Source of the DNA: JBFGFX01 sp965232455
GTDB lineage: Bacteria; Pseudomonadota; Gammaproteobacteria; Steroidobacterales; Woeseiaceae
Assembly: GCA_965232455.1 (NCBI GenBank)
Contig: OZ246981.1
Coordinates: 868,001-932,000, forward strand
Length of the DNA: 64,000 nucleotides
Reading direction: 5' to 3'
Shown here: one piece after another, positions 1-9,283 of the stretch
Layout of the letters: the number at the start of each line of letters is the position of its first letter
How positions within the stretch are numbered: the first letter of the stretch is position 1
Notes under the pieces: model-generated
The model's database searches: none
Told to the model about the DNA's origin: nothing
The model's input: the letters and a program-made list of their open reading frames with translations, nothing else
Position numbers and translations under genes: made by a program

Positions 1-1
1 A

Positions 2-370
2 TTGGCCTTTGCGCAGCAGCTCTACCTGCTTTTCGAGGACGATGAGCTGGCTTCGTTTGTCAAGGAGGCCGGCGAGAAAAGCGCGGGCGCCATCCGTTAC
101 GGCGACGACCAGGACTGTGAGGCCATTCTGCGGCGCATTCGCCGGAGTGCGGCCGCCATGGAGAGAAGTGGCGACTTCGCGGACGCGCTGCAGCGGCGGG
201 CAAAGCTGATCGGCGAGCGGGCCGTTTTTCAGAACGACGGCGATGCCGTTCCCGCCGCCGGAACCGTCGCGACGCTCTACAGGATCGACGCAAACGGCAT
301 TGTCACCGAAGGGGACGTCAACATACTCGGTGACAACTACTGGGGAGTGGCGGGGTTCTTGAGCCGCTGA
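2..370 (+). CDS. Secreted hypothetical protein, 3' part only
   Basis: The reading frame is open from the left edge of the window and ends at a TGA at 368-370, so the true start lies outside. The first visible residues (LAFAQQ) look like the end of a signal peptide, which suggests an exported protein of little more than 120 residues. The rest is acidic and soluble-looking, with no motif I recognise. It ends convergently with the gene at 415-942, and a short dispersed repeat lies 3 bases after its stop. The function is unknown. Confidence 0.6.
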   Translation: MAFAQQLYLLFEDDELASFVKEAGEKSAGAIRYGDDQDCEAILRRIRRSAAAMERSGDFADALQRRAKLIGERAVFQNDGDAVPAAGTVATLYRIDANGIVTEGDVNILGDNYWGVAGFLSR

Positions 371-372
371 AT

Positions 373-383
373 GTCAACAGGCC
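373..383. repeat. Dispersed motif copy 1 (GTCAACAGGCC)
   Basis: The sequence GTCAACAGGCC lies between two convergent stop codons. The same core recurs at 9269, 23030, 23619 and 39917, always at a gene border. This copy lacks the third C of the longer copies. Confidence 0.5.
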
Positions 384-414
384 GCGGCGGTCCGGAATCC
401 GTTTGGGTCCCGGT

Positions 415-942
415 TCAGATATCGGTTCGATACATCTCGCGTTGAATGCGCATGAGCGCCGGTTGAACCTCGAGCGCGTTCTCCACTTCGGGTGACTGCG
501 GGACCGTGGGTTCGTCGACGTTATCCCCGATATCGCCCATGTCGGCCATGGGTGCCAGAGAAGTTTTCTGCGCTGCGGCAGCGCTATCGGTCTTGTCGCT
601 GCCTTCGTGAAATACGTCGTCAAGAATCGACTCGACGCGAGGCGCCAGGTAAAGCAGGGGCGCGATGGACCCCTCGGCGTCCGCTCCCTCGTCTATCGAG
701 CGCTCGAGGCCAATGGCGGAATCGTCGTCGGTGAGATCGACGACCGACACGGACAGCTCGTCCTTAGGTGCGCTCGGACTCAGAAAGTCCTTGGCCGCGC
801 GGTGGTCGCAGTCGGTGTGCAGACTGCTCGCGCCGAACGCGGTGGCGGTCCAGGTGCACGCCAGCAGCGCAGCAGCAACGGCAAGTCGACGAATACCGGT
901 CCCTGGTCTCGTGAATCTCATCGTACTGTCGTTTGGCTCCAT
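415..942 (-). CDS. Exported hypothetical protein with acidic repeats of Asp/Ser/Ala
   Basis: This is a 175-residue protein with a basic N-terminus and a hydrophobic stretch ending in TATAFG, a typical Sec signal peptide. The mature part is acidic and low in hydrophobic residues, so it is probably periplasmic or surface exposed and partly disordered. The start chosen is the ATG at 942, because a GAGG Shine-Dalgarno sequence sits 5 bases upstream; a TTG 18 bases further upstream is the alternative. It lies downstream of prc on the same strand but has its own sigma-70-like promoter in the gap. I recognise no family. Confidence 0.6.
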   Translation of the reverse strand: MEPNDSTMRFTRPGTGIRRLAVAAALLACTWTATAFGASSLHTDCDHRAAKDFLSPSAPKDELSVSVVDLTDDDSAIGLERSIDEGADAEGSIAPLLYLAPRVESILDDVFHEGSDKTDSAAAAQKTSLAPMADMGDIGDNVDEPTVPQSPEVENALEVQPALMRIQREMYRTDI

Positions 943-988
943 CACGACCTCTGTTTTCAATCAGGCGTCGATACAGGTGTTATAGCCG

Positions 989-1016
989 AGTATAACAGCT
1001 GAGCCGGACCGGGCAA
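989..1016 (-). promoter_or_regulatory. Sigma-70-like promoter for the 415-942 gene
   Basis: Read on the minus strand, TTGCCC (1011-1016) is followed after 16 bases by TATACT (989-994). The -35 hexamer begins directly next to the prc stop codon. The -10 region also forms part of a small inverted repeat, GTTATA-N6-TATAAC (979-996). Confidence 0.45.
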
Positions 1017-1017
1017 G

Positions 1018-3153
1018 CTATCGTTCTTCCTGCGACTGAATGCTTGCCGTCTGCGCTGGCGAAGGCGGTATTTCGCGCAACACCGCCAGGTCCGTGATTA
1101 TGTCGGCTGCCTGGTCGAGGTGAACGTCCGGCACCTCGGCGTCCTCGAGTTCCTCCATGGTCTCCAGCGGTACCAGGCCCAGGGCTTCGCGGCGTTCGTT
1201 CTCGCGGTCGAGCCGGCGTTGGCGGTCTTCCTCACGCTCGTTCTTGCGTTTCTCGATGCTCAACGAAACGGTTTTTCGTGACCGCGCTTCCTCGACGTCC
1301 TCGATGCCGTTCAGCAGGTACCGGAAGTCCGGATCGGTTTTGCTGCGTTCGATGTGACCGCTGGTCAGCGATTCAATCGTCTGGTCCAGCGGGGCGCCTG
1401 CGCGGAAGCGGGCCGTGCGGATCGTGTCCCAGGGGAGGGCGGTTTCGCGGACGCTTTCGCCGACCAGGTTGGCGTTGATGTGCGAGGGCAGTTCGATGTC
1501 CGGACTGACACCGCGGTGCTGAGTGCTCTCGCCCGTGACCCGATAGTACTTGCCAATCGTCAGCGTGAGCTGGCCGAGACCTTCGTCTTCCGGGCGCCGC
1601 ACGTATTGATCGAGCGAATACAGGTTCTGGACCGTACCCTTGCCGAACGTCTGCTGGCCGATGATCACGCCGCGCGCGTAGTCCTGAATGGCCGCCGCGA
1701 AAATCTCCGAAGCGGAGGCGCTGTACCGATTTACCAATACCGCCAGTGGTCCGTCATACGCGACGCGCGGAACGGGGTCCGGATCGTCCAGACGGCTGAT
1801 ACGCCCGTTCGCGTTGCGCAGCTGCACAACCGGACCGTTGTCGATGAACAGGCCGGACAGCGCGGTTGCCTCGGTGAGGTGGCCGCCGCCGTTGTTGCGA
1901 AGATCGATGATGAGGCCGTCGATGCCCTGTTTTTCCAGGTCTTCAATCAGATCTTTGACGTCTTTGGTGGTGCTGGTGTAATCCTTGTCGCCGTTGCTCA
2001 GCGCGCGATAATCGCGATAGAAGCTCGGTACCTCGATGACGCCGATCGACCAATCCCGACCATCGCGCGGCACCGTCACGATGTCGCTTTTCGCCGCCTG
2101 TTCCTCCAGCTTGACCTGGTTTCGCGTGAGCGAAATGGTCTTCTCGGGGGTTCCGGGCAGAGCGCCGCCCGGAATGACCTGCAGTTTGACGACGGTGTTC
2201 GCCGGTCCGCGGATCAACTGGACCACGTCGTCGAGCCGCCAGCCGATGACGTCGACCAACTCTCCGTCCTCACCCTGGCCGACGGCGGTGATGCGGTCTT
2301 TCGGCTGCAGCTTGCCGTCGATCGAGGCAGGGCCGCCGGCGATGATATTGACCACCAGAACGTAGTCGTCCTCGGTTTGCAGAGATGCGCCGATACCGAA
2401 GTAGGACAGGCTCATCTGAATCCGGTATTCCTCCGAATTGCGGGGCGACAGGTAACTGGAATGCGGATCCAGGGTGTGGGCAAAGGCGTTCATGAACGTC
2501 TCGAACACGTCATCGTTCTTGATCTGGTCCATTCGTTTCAAAAAGCCCTTGTAGCGCTTCTCCAGCACCTCGTGGATATCGACCCATTCCTTCTCCGCCA
2601 GCACGAGGTTGAGCGCATCATTCTTGACCCGCATACGCCAGATCTCATCGAGTTCCTCGGACGTTTCGGCCCACGGCAGCTCCGAACGGTCGAAGGTATA
2701 CGCCTCGTCGATCGTAAAATCCGGCTCTTCGTTGAGCTGGTTGAGGGCAAATTCGATGCGCTGCCGCGCGCGAGTGCGGTAGACGTCGAACATGTCGAAC
2801 ACCGGGTCCAGCGGCTCGTGGTCGACCATGTCATCGAGCTTGTGCCGGTATTTCCGGAAGGCTTCGACGTCGCCGGCCAAGAGGTACATGCGATTGCTGT
2901 CCAGCGATTCGATGTAGCGTTCGAGCACCATTTCGGAGAGGGCGTCATCGACCGAGGCGTGGCTGTAGTGAGACCGTTCGATAAAATCGCGGACCAGCTG
3001 GCCGACTTTTTCGTGACGCGGCTCGGGCGCCAGTTTGGGCTCGGTGACGACAGTGCTCGCGGTCGTATCCGCGGCGGCCGGCATCGGCAGCAAGCTGACA
3101 ATCAGCAGGGCGGCTACGATGGCCGTTCGAGGACCCAATACACTATTACTCAA
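1018..3153 (-). CDS. prc: Carboxy-terminal processing protease Prc (tail-specific protease, S41)
   Basis: This is a periplasmic serine-lysine protease that degrades proteins with apolar C-termini, including tmRNA-tagged exported proteins, and trims envelope enzymes. The 711 residues match the long Prc/Tsp form. A signal peptide ends near AAADT (residue 30), a PDZ domain spans roughly 245-335, and the S41 core follows. The catalytic pair is visible as Ser480 in NRYSASASEIF and Lys505 in QTFGKGTVQ, spaced as in E. coli Tsp, followed by the C-terminal DUF3340-type domain rich in Arg/Glu. Translation starts at a TTG at 3153 preceded by GGAG; there is no better ATG nearby. It is divergent from the small membrane protein at 3298. 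Confidence 0.95.
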   Translation of the reverse strand: MSNSVLGPRTAIVAALLIVSLLPMPAAADTTASTVVTEPKLAPEPRHEKVGQLVRDFIERSHYSHASVDDALSEMVLERYIESLDSNRMYLLAGDVEAFRKYRHKLDDMVDHEPLDPVFDMFDVYRTRARQRIEFALNQLNEEPDFTIDEAYTFDRSELPWAETSEELDEIWRMRVKNDALNLVLAEKEWVDIHEVLEKRYKGFLKRMDQIKNDDVFETFMNAFAHTLDPHSSYLSPRNSEEYRIQMSLSYFGIGASLQTEDDYVLVVNIIAGGPASIDGKLQPKDRITAVGQGEDGELVDVIGWRLDDVVQLIRGPANTVVKLQVIPGGALPGTPEKTISLTRNQVKLEEQAAKSDIVTVPRDGRDWSIGVIEVPSFYRDYRALSNGDKDYTSTTKDVKDLIEDLEKQGIDGLIIDLRNNGGGHLTEATALSGLFIDNGPVVQLRNANGRISRLDDPDPVPRVAYDGPLAVLVNRYSASASEIFAAAIQDYARGVIIGQQTFGKGTVQNLYSLDQYVRRPEDEGLGQLTLTIGKYYRVTGESTQHRGVSPDIELPSHINANLVGESVRETALPWDTIRTARFRAGAPLDQTIESLTSGHIERSKTDPDFRYLLNGIEDVEEARSRKTVSLSIEKRKNEREEDRQRRLDRENERREALGLVPLETMEELEDAEVPDVHLDQAADIITDLAVLREIPPSPAQTASIQSQEER

Positions 3154-3297
3154 TCTCGTCTCTCCGTGTGGCGCCAGCTGTTCTTAGTTCTTCCCAGATA
3201 GGCTAGGCTATTAGGCAAACGGCCCTCAATCAAGGGCGCAGTTAGCATATTTTCCCAGATTGGAAACCTAGCATCCTCGCCGACAGGAACCGATACC

Positions 3298-3582
3298 ATG
3301 CGACCCCTTACCGTCATCAACGGAATCATACTGGGAACCTGCCTGTCGATTGCCGTGAGTCTTGCTGCGGTAGTCCTTATGTTTCTTATCCTCGACGACG
3401 AATATCCGCGTCTCGGCTACGAATTCCGGGCGTTGATCGCCAGTTTGGCCATCTTCATTGCTATGACCGCAATATCGGCGGTGAGTTTCTATTGGTTATT
3501 GGTTCGCCATCACTGGCGTTTTGCCGCCCAGGGAGGACTATGGGCCGGAATTGCCATGACCGTCTACTATTTTTTGCCGTAG
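3298..3582 (+). CDS. Small integral membrane protein of unknown function
   Basis: A 94-residue protein with three likely membrane helices (about residues 8-31, 45-68 and 76-93) joined by a short acidic loop after the first. It starts with ATG at 3298 and is divergent from prc across a 144-bp gap that must hold both promoters. The hydrophobic pattern and length support a real gene. I recognise no family or partner. Confidence 0.6.
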   Translation: MRPLTVINGIILGTCLSIAVSLAAVVLMFLILDDEYPRLGYEFRALIASLAIFIAMTAISAVSFYWLLVRHHWRFAAQGGLWAGIAMTVYYFLP

Positions 3583-3647
3583 CCCGTCGCCACTCGGTTC
3601 CCCGGGTCGCCCGCAGGCCTTTATGTCAAGCCGGCGCCTGAAAGCGC

Positions 3648-4217
3648 TCAAAAGAGCTTGGTCAGGCAGCCGGAGCCCTTCTGACCGGCGCTTCGCTTGC
3701 GTCGGCGGTGCATGCGGCCCTGCAACTGCCTGCGGCGTTCCGCCAGCCAGTCGTCACGGGATACGTCGGTGGTCTTTGCTTTTACACCGCGGCGGCTCTG
3801 GGTCTTCTCACGGTATTCACAAAAGTCGCGGTAGGCGTCGATTTCGTGGCGCAACTCACGGACCGCCAGCTCGATCATGATTGCGTCGTCCAGGAACCCG
3901 ACACCCGGGATGTGGTCCGGAATCAGGTCCTCCGGTTCGCAGAAATAGGCGAGAGCATTGAGTACGCGTTTGGCGTCGTCGTTTGGCAACCGCCACTCGT
4001 GATCGCGAAGCATGTTGATCATGTCACGCAGGCTTTGCAGGCGGTTCTCGATGAAATGCGGGACGGTCCCCGCGGATACGCGCGTCAACAGCCCTTCCGC
4101 GGCCTCCACGATGTCCTCGGGCTTGACCCCGGCCGCCGCCTTGCGGGCTCCGGACATTATGAGCCTGAAATGTTTCAGGTCATCGTCATCAAGATCGAAA
4201 GTCACTCTGAGGGTCAT
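3648..4217 (-). CDS. YkvA-like DUF1232 domain protein
   Basis: A 189-residue protein. Its middle part (about residues 88-120) carries LIPDHIPGVGFLDDAIMI, the signature of the DUF1232/YkvA family (normally 'D-x-IPD-x-IPGxGxLDD'). The molecular role of that family is not established. The N-terminal 85 residues look helical and soluble. The C-terminus is very basic (Arg/Lys from about residue 150), which could bind nucleic acid or acidic lipid. The start is the ATG at 4217. Neighbours are unrelated small genes, so context adds little. Confidence 0.8.
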   Translation of the reverse strand: MTLRVTFDLDDDDLKHFRLIMSGARKAAAGVKPEDIVEAAEGLLTRVSAGTVPHFIENRLQSLRDMINMLRDHEWRLPNDDAKRVLNALAYFCEPEDLIPDHIPGVGFLDDAIMIELAVRELRHEIDAYRDFCEYREKTQSRRGVKAKTTDVSRDDWLAERRRQLQGRMHRRRKRSAGQKGSGCLTKLF

Positions 4218-4352
4218 GGCTGCGGAGCCTGTATTGCGTGCTGGCAGGGCAGACTAACGCCGCTTAGGAACGCGGTCAATTTGTAGTTGCGACAAGGATT
4301 CTGTGGAAAACCGCTAGAACCTGTCAATGTTCCCGGCGGACGACGGATGCGT

Positions 4353-4739
4353 CTATTTTCGGGTGCGGGATTTCCAGGTTTTGGACCGGTCAAACTGGCC
4401 GGTATTGTAGGGGTCGAACCCGGTCTCCTCGCCGGAGTCGATGAGCGAGTCATCGATGATTTTCAGCGTTTCGTGCGTACCGGTGTCCTCCCGCACGTAC
4501 TTGCTGCGGATCAGCACGTTCTTGCCCGGTCCCGCGTCTTCGATTCGACCGCCGATGTCCGTATTGAAGTTGACGAGTTGCACTTTCTCCGGCGCTTTCT
4601 TATCGACGGGTTGGCGGGCCGTGTTTGCCGGTCTCGCCTTCGGAGGAACGACACTCAATCGTGGGCGGGCATCACGCGACGGAGCGGCTGCCGGTTGTGC
4701 AAACAACCGCGTTCCCAGCCATTTCAAAAGGCGTTGCAT
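4353..4739 (-). CDS. Hypothetical 128-residue basic protein
   Basis: The chosen start (ATG at 4739, MQRLLKWLGTRLF) gives an amphipathic N-terminal helix, then a Pro/Ala/Lys/Arg-rich linker to about residue 60. A conserved-looking C-terminal half follows (VQLVNFNTDIGGRIEDAG), ending in basic residues. A longer reading frame reaches 4826, but its extra 29 residues look non-coding and the 4739 start gives the cleaner protein. Perhaps it associates peripherally with the membrane; nothing specific is recognised. Confidence 0.55.
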   Translation of the reverse strand: MQRLLKWLGTRLFAQPAAAPSRDARPRLSVVPPKARPANTARQPVDKKAPEKVQLVNFNTDIGGRIEDAGPGKNVLIRSKYVREDTGTHETLKIIDDSLIDSGEETGFDPYNTGQFDRSKTWKSRTRK

Positions 4740-4930
4740 GATAGTTTTCCGCTCGAAGTCGTTGAATTTTCCACGATGTGAAAATTTTACGTTGTCGAGG
4801 ACAGCCTCAGGCGGGAATCTTGACATAAAGCGAAAGCTAAGCTGCGATAAAACGCCGACCGAATTGAAAATCTGTGACCTGCGTCACACTGTCGAGCGTG
4901 TTTACTGGGCGCGCCGCTGTCGCAAAATGG

Positions 4931-5254
4931 CTACGGTTGACGGCCGGCGAATTTGAAGTACCGGAATGTCCAGCGTAGCGTCTGCCAGATCAGGTAGGGC
5001 GAAAGCACGAGAAACCAGACGACCAATTCCCCATCGCGGATGTCGCCGTGGATATCGGTGTAAAACGTCAGAAAGTCGCCGCCGCCGTAGGCGCCAAAAA
5101 TGGCCTTGCCGACCAGGTAGATGGCAATTGGCAAGATCAGCAGGCCGAACCCCAGGCAGCCGAGGAACAGCCAACCCTCGCGTATCGCGGTTTTCTTCAA
5201 GCTTGATGCAGTTGCAGTCACTCTTGGCGCGCCTAACGGGATGACGAGTGCCAT
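4931..5254 (-). CDS. Small membrane protein with two predicted helices
   Basis: The core has two strongly hydrophobic segments, WLFLGCLGFGLLILPIAIYL and VVWFLVLSPYLIWQTL, separated by a Gly/Asp-rich loop. It ends in a basic tail, so the inside is probably cytoplasmic. The start is uncertain: TTG at 5281, ATG at 5254 and TTG at 5200 are all in frame, and the last would give MKKTAIREGWLF. A perfect 7-bp hairpin with a TTGC loop (5250-5267) overlaps the ATG candidate. It is preceded 64 bases upstream on the same strand by another small membrane protein, so the two may form a pair. Confidence 0.55.
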   Translation of the reverse strand: MALVIPLGAPRVTATASSLKKTAIREGWLFLGCLGFGLLILPIAIYLVGKAIFGAYGGGDFLTFYTDIHGDIRDGELVVWFLVLSPYLIWQTLRWTFRYFKFAGRQP

Positions 5255-5318
5255 CCTTGCGGATGGCGTTCGCCGGGTCAAGGTAATACCGGGTTTTCGT
5301 CAGCCGGTTGAGTCCGTG

Positions 5319-5618
5319 TTATTCCGGTTCAGACGGGGAGGCGCCGTTCTTGGATCTGCGTCGCCGGCTGTACACGGCGAAGGCGAGATGTACGCAGGCT
5401 GCGGAAAACAGGAGATAGTGCGGTAGCACCCAGAACCATTCGCTGATGTAAAGCGTCGCGAAAAAGGCGGCGAATCCGGCGGTCAGATAAAAGTACGGCA
5501 GGCAATCGTAAACAATCCGTGGAAGCCAGATTTTACGCGTAAGCAACGATCTCGACGTTTGCGGCGCGTCGTTCGCGGCATACAGTTTGATCTCATCGGG
5601 TGCAGTTTTACTGAGCAT
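5319..5618 (-). CDS. Small membrane protein, 99 residues
   Basis: ATG start at 5618. The first 35 residues are soluble, followed by two hydrophobic segments (about residues 40-58 and 62-82) and a cluster RRRRSK that should stay in the cytoplasm. Its layout resembles a two-helix hairpin protein. It lies just upstream of the other small membrane gene on the minus strand, which suggests co-transcription. No family is recognised. Confidence 0.6.
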   Translation of the reverse strand: MLSKTAPDEIKLYAANDAPQTSRSLLTRKIWLPRIVYDCLPYFYLTAGFAAFFATLYISEWFWVLPHYLLFSAACVHLAFAVYSRRRRSKNGASPSEPE

Positions 5619-5779
5619 CGTGCCGCGGTTGCGAGTTCATTCGAGGGGGAATGAACATTAGCGCAAGCGGCTCGGAAATACCGTGACTACCCTCACACAT
5701 CAATTGTCCGAACAATACCGTCCGGATCGTCTCGTTCGTCCGCCGGGACTCGCCGCCGCGGTGACGGCTTCGACGACGG

Positions 5780-7639
5780 TCAGTCCGCCGATCGTTTCGG
5801 AAGTTCTTCGTAGACGAAGTCGGCGGTGCCGATCGTTACTTTGTCGCCGCCAGAGAGCGCCTGTTCCGTGATTCTCGAGTTGTTGACATAAACGCCGTTC
5901 TTGCTGCCCCAGTCTACGATCCTGGTGCCCTCCCCATCGGTAACGAGCACGGCGTGCCGGCGACTGATGTACTGGGCTCTTAGCTGTATGTCGTTCTGGA
6001 CCGTGCGGCCGATCGTCAGGCGATCCTTGAACAACGGAAACCGAAGCTCCTGGCCGTCGATACTGCCGGTGAGCAGGCGAGTGGGGCGGTCGCGATCCGC
6101 GATGAGTCGGTCGTCGATTCGCTCGGACATCCGGTCGTCAATCTCGTGGATCACGTTTTCGATCTCGTCGATCGATTCGAGCGTTCTGCTCTTGTTCGCG
6201 AGTTCGTTGAGCAACGCGGAAATCGCATTGTCCTTGTTGCCGATTTTTCGCTCGTATTCCTCGATTTGAGTCTCGAAATTGCGAAGTTTTTTCCGCAGCG
6301 ACTTGCGTTCGGACTCGTAATCCTCTTCTGCGGCGCTCAGCTGATTTTCCAACGCCTGCTTGAACGCTTTGTTGTCGATCAAATCGGAGGCCAGCTGCTC
6401 GTTGACCGTCTCTTGACCGACGATGGTTTCCTGCGCCTCTCCCAACTCGAATCGCAGCTTGCTCACTTCGTCGTCGAAGTCGCGTCTCAAGGTTTCGGTC
6501 TGCGACCGCAGCGTCGCCGCTTCGTCTTGCGCCGATTCGAGCTGATTCTCCAACGCCTGAATTTCGACTCTCGCATCCGAAAGGGCCTGCTCGAGCAGAT
6601 CATGACGATCAGCGTATTCCCTTGATTTTTCGAGCGTATTAACGAGTTTTTCGCGAAGTTCGTCGGCGTACGCTTCGGATCGCGCCGCCTGGTTTTCGAG
6701 TATCGTTATGTGCTGCCTGTTTTCCGCGAGAATTCCCTCCTGTTCGGCAATCAGCTTTCTATCCGCCGCCTGTTCGCTATGTCGATAGCGGTCGATGTCC
6801 TTCTGATGGCTGTTGAGGTCTTTGTTCAGCGTCTTTATCTGCGAACGAGCGTTCTCGAGTTCGCTCTTCAGGCGAATCCTTTCCGCTTCCGCGTCATCGA
6901 ATTTCGCTTTGGCCGCCGTTAACTCTTCGCTTTGCTCGGCGGCTTGTCGCTCGCTGTCCGCAAGGCTCGCCGCAAGCGTTTCGATTTCTTCGTTTTGTTT
7001 GCACCAGTCGGCTTTGCGGCCGTCGATGTAGGCGTTCAGTTCCGCGACGGCCAGTCGCCCGTCGGCAATGAGCTGGTCGCGCTCTTCGTCCGGCTCCGGG
7101 AGCGCCTGTTCGGCTGCGGCGAGGTCCGACTCGAGTCTGCCGATTCGTTTGGCGTCCTCCGCGGACGACAAGCGCAATTCCTCCTGGTCACGCTCCAGCT
7201 CCGCAACTCTGCCGATCGCCGTTTCGCGTTCATCGGTCGCCGCGTCGAGTTTCGCCTGCAAGCCCGCAATATCGCGCTCGCTGCGCGACAGCTGTTTGTC
7301 CTTCGCGGCCAGGCTCTTGTGAGCGGCCTTGAGATCCGACTGCAGGATTTCCGTCAGCTCTTCGCGCGCGCTGATTTCCTTCTCGAGACCGGTCCAACGC
7401 GCCCGCAATTGTTCGATGTCGAACTGCAGATTGGAAATCCGCTCGTCCTTCGAGCGGATGTCCGATTGAAGGTTGGCCACGTTGCTGTCGTCGCCGTCGT
7501 CCAGCGAAAACGTACTCACGTCCATCTCCAGCTCTTCCTCCGTCGGGATCAGATCGATGGAGAGGACTTCGAGCTCGGACGTAGTCTCGTCGGCAGCTTC
7601 AGCGGCCAAACTATTGATATTGTTATTGTCACTGGCCAT
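5780..7639 (-). CDS. Long coiled-coil protein with C-terminal FHA domain
   Basis: A 619-residue protein. After an acidic N-terminal stretch (about 1-55), residues 60-480 are almost pure coiled coil, rich in Glu, Gln, Leu, Arg and Ala in heptads. The last ~90 residues form a forkhead-associated domain: LTIGRTVQNDIQL, YISRRHAVL and WGSKNGVYVN show the GR, S-R-x-H and N-G core residues that bind phosphothreonine. No signal peptide or membrane helix is seen, so it should be cytoplasmic. It lies 127 bp downstream of the AAA+ ATPase on the same strand. A scaffold reading a Thr-kinase signal is a reasonable inference; the partner is unknown. Confidence 0.85.
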   Translation of the reverse strand: MASDNNNINSLAAEAADETTSELEVLSIDLIPTEEELEMDVSTFSLDDGDDSNVANLQSDIRSKDERISNLQFDIEQLRARWTGLEKEISAREELTEILQSDLKAAHKSLAAKDKQLSRSERDIAGLQAKLDAATDERETAIGRVAELERDQEELRLSSAEDAKRIGRLESDLAAAEQALPEPDEERDQLIADGRLAVAELNAYIDGRKADWCKQNEEIETLAASLADSERQAAEQSEELTAAKAKFDDAEAERIRLKSELENARSQIKTLNKDLNSHQKDIDRYRHSEQAADRKLIAEQEGILAENRQHITILENQAARSEAYADELREKLVNTLEKSREYADRHDLLEQALSDARVEIQALENQLESAQDEAATLRSQTETLRRDFDDEVSKLRFELGEAQETIVGQETVNEQLASDLIDNKAFKQALENQLSAAEEDYESERKSLRKKLRNFETQIEEYERKIGNKDNAISALLNELANKSRTLESIDEIENVIHEIDDRMSERIDDRLIADRDRPTRLLTGSIDGQELRFPLFKDRLTIGRTVQNDIQLRAQYISRRHAVLVTDGEGTRIVDWGSKNGVYVNNSRITEQALSGGDKVTIGTADFVYEELPKRSAD

Positions 7640-7766
7640 GCAATTATTCTAGCACGAGCAGTGCGCAGGCCAAGTCTTGCGTCAGGCCGTCTGGGCCGCC
7701 GGCAGGCTTTGGGGCCGCGATGATTACGTAAAATCCGCGGTGCGCCGTGGCCGGAGGTCGCGCGAT

Positions 7767-9257
7767 TCAGTCAGCGGCAACGGTGCGCTCGGCGGCCCAC
7801 AGCCGCAGCGCCTGTATCTTCTCCTGCATCACGACGGACAGCGGCCGAGTGCGCTCGATTTCCTGCAGCAGATGCGCGGTCGACAGCACCGATTTTTGCG
7901 CGTGCGCCGCATACAAGGCGGATACCACCATTTGCTCGATTTCCGCGCCGGAAAACCCCTCGGTAGCGGCGGCCAGTTGCTTGATATCGAAAGAATCGAG
8001 CGCCTGGTCACGATTGCGGAGGTGGATGGCGATGATCGCCTCCCGAACGGAGGTTCTCGGCAGGTCGACGAAAAATATCTCGTCAAAGCGTCCCTTACGC
8101 ACGAGTTCCGGCGGCAGCAGGCTGATGTCGTTTGCGGTGGCGACGACAAATACCTTGGCCGCCTTCTCGGACATCCAGGTCAAAAAACTTCCCAGTACCC
8201 GCTGAGTGGTGCCTGTTTCTCCGCCACGGCCCGCCAGGCCTTTCTCGATTTCGTCGATCCAGAGCACACAGGGCGCCATGACGTCCGCGGTTTTCAGGGA
8301 TTCGCGCAGGTTGCGTTCGGTCTCGCCGTGGTATTTGTTGTACAGCGTGCCGAAGTCCAGCCGTAACAGCGGCAGCCCGAAGACTCCGGCGATCGCCTTT
8401 GCCGCCAGGCTCTTGCCGCAACCCTGCACGCCGATCAGCAGAATCCCTTTGGGATTGTCCAGGTGGGGTACTTCGTCCGCCGTCAAAAACGCCGAGCGCC
8501 GCTGCGCAAGCCACTGTTTCAGGCGTTCCAGGCCGCCGACGTCGCCGAATCGAGCGGTGTCGTACTCGAAATGCAGGATGCCGCCGCGATTGAGCAACTC
8601 GTACTTCGCCTGCATGACGTCGGGCAGATCGCTCTTCGTGATCGCTCCGTCCGTGAGGATGGCGTTGCGGGCGAGCCGTTCGGTGTCGCTGTCGGTGAGT
8701 CCGGCGAAGTTCTGAATCAAGAGGTCATAGGCCTTCGGGTCGTACTGCACCGATTTGCCGGGGTTTTCGGCCGAGTACTCCGCGGCGACGCGCTTGACGA
8801 TCCTCGCTCGCTCTTCCTCGCTCGGCAGCGCCATGTCGAAGCGCGCCGTGAAGCCGTCGAGTTCGGTGGGCAGCTTGATCTGATGGCTGACCAGGACGAT
8901 CTGCCGGGGAACGTCGCCGTAGCGAATGCAAATGTCCTTGATGAGCCGCACGGTCACCGGATTCTCGAGATAGGGGTGAAAATCCAACAGGACGTAAATG
9001 CCCGGTTTGGATACCGCGCGGATGTGCTTGAGAACGTCGTCGGGCTCGGAATTGTGCAGCTGGGGTTCGAGTTCTATGTCGAGTCGCTGCAGGCCGTCGG
9101 TGACGCTCCACCGAAACAGGGGCAGGTATTGCTGGCTGGCCCGGGAGACAGTGATCGCGCGCAGCATGTCGAGCATGCGGGATTCGTCGCGAGTCTCGAT
9201 GACGATGATCGGCGTTCGCGACCGAAGAATCAGTTCCAAATCGTGTTGTCGGTTCAT
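7767..9257 (-). CDS. Ycf46-type AAA+ ATPase
   Basis: A 496-residue protein with an N-terminal region (about 1-200) typical of the Ycf46/COG0464 group, beginning with a segment like DLELILRSRTPIIVIET. A single AAA+ module follows: Walker A GVQGCGKS (276-283, Lys282), Walker B VLWIDEIE (331-338, Asp335/Glu336), and Arg residues near 387-390 in VRKGRFDEIFFVD acting as finger. The family is widespread in bacteria and plastids, without a settled substrate. It is 22 bp downstream of the M61-like lipoprotein gene and 127 bp upstream of the FHA coiled-coil gene, consistent with one transcript. It would couple ATP hydrolysis to remodelling of an unknown client. Confidence 0.88.
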   Translation of the reverse strand: MNRQHDLELILRSRTPIIVIETRDESRMLDMLRAITVSRASQQYLPLFRWSVTDGLQRLDIELEPQLHNSEPDDVLKHIRAVSKPGIYVLLDFHPYLENPVTVRLIKDICIRYGDVPRQIVLVSHQIKLPTELDGFTARFDMALPSEEERARIVKRVAAEYSAENPGKSVQYDPKAYDLLIQNFAGLTDSDTERLARNAILTDGAITKSDLPDVMQAKYELLNRGGILHFEYDTARFGDVGGLERLKQWLAQRRSAFLTADEVPHLDNPKGILLIGVQGCGKSLAAKAIAGVFGLPLLRLDFGTLYNKYHGETERNLRESLKTADVMAPCVLWIDEIEKGLAGRGGETGTTQRVLGSFLTWMSEKAAKVFVVATANDISLLPPELVRKGRFDEIFFVDLPRTSVREAIIAIHLRNRDQALDSFDIKQLAAATEGFSGAEIEQMVVSALYAAHAQKSVLSTAHLLQEIERTRPLSVVMQEKIQALRLWAAERTVAAD

Positions 9258-9268
9258 TGGGGTATAGC

Positions 9269-9283
9269 GTCAACAGGCCCTAG
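9269..9283. repeat. Dispersed motif copy 2 (GTCAACAGGCCCTAG)
   Basis: The motif fills most of the 22-bp gap between two minus-strand genes and supplies the stop codon of the upstream one (complement of CTA at 9280-9282). It lies 11 bases ahead of the AAA+ ATPase start. Confidence 0.5.

Noticed and set aside
1354..3201. Plus-strand frame of 615 codons opposite prc
   Set aside because: It mirrors the prc coding sequence in the antisense frame, common at high GC. prc has all S41 motifs; this frame has none.
5250..5267. Perfect GCCATCC-TTGC-GGATGGC hairpin
   Set aside because: I considered it as a terminator. It has no T run on either side and overlaps the start region of a small gene, so it is mentioned only there.
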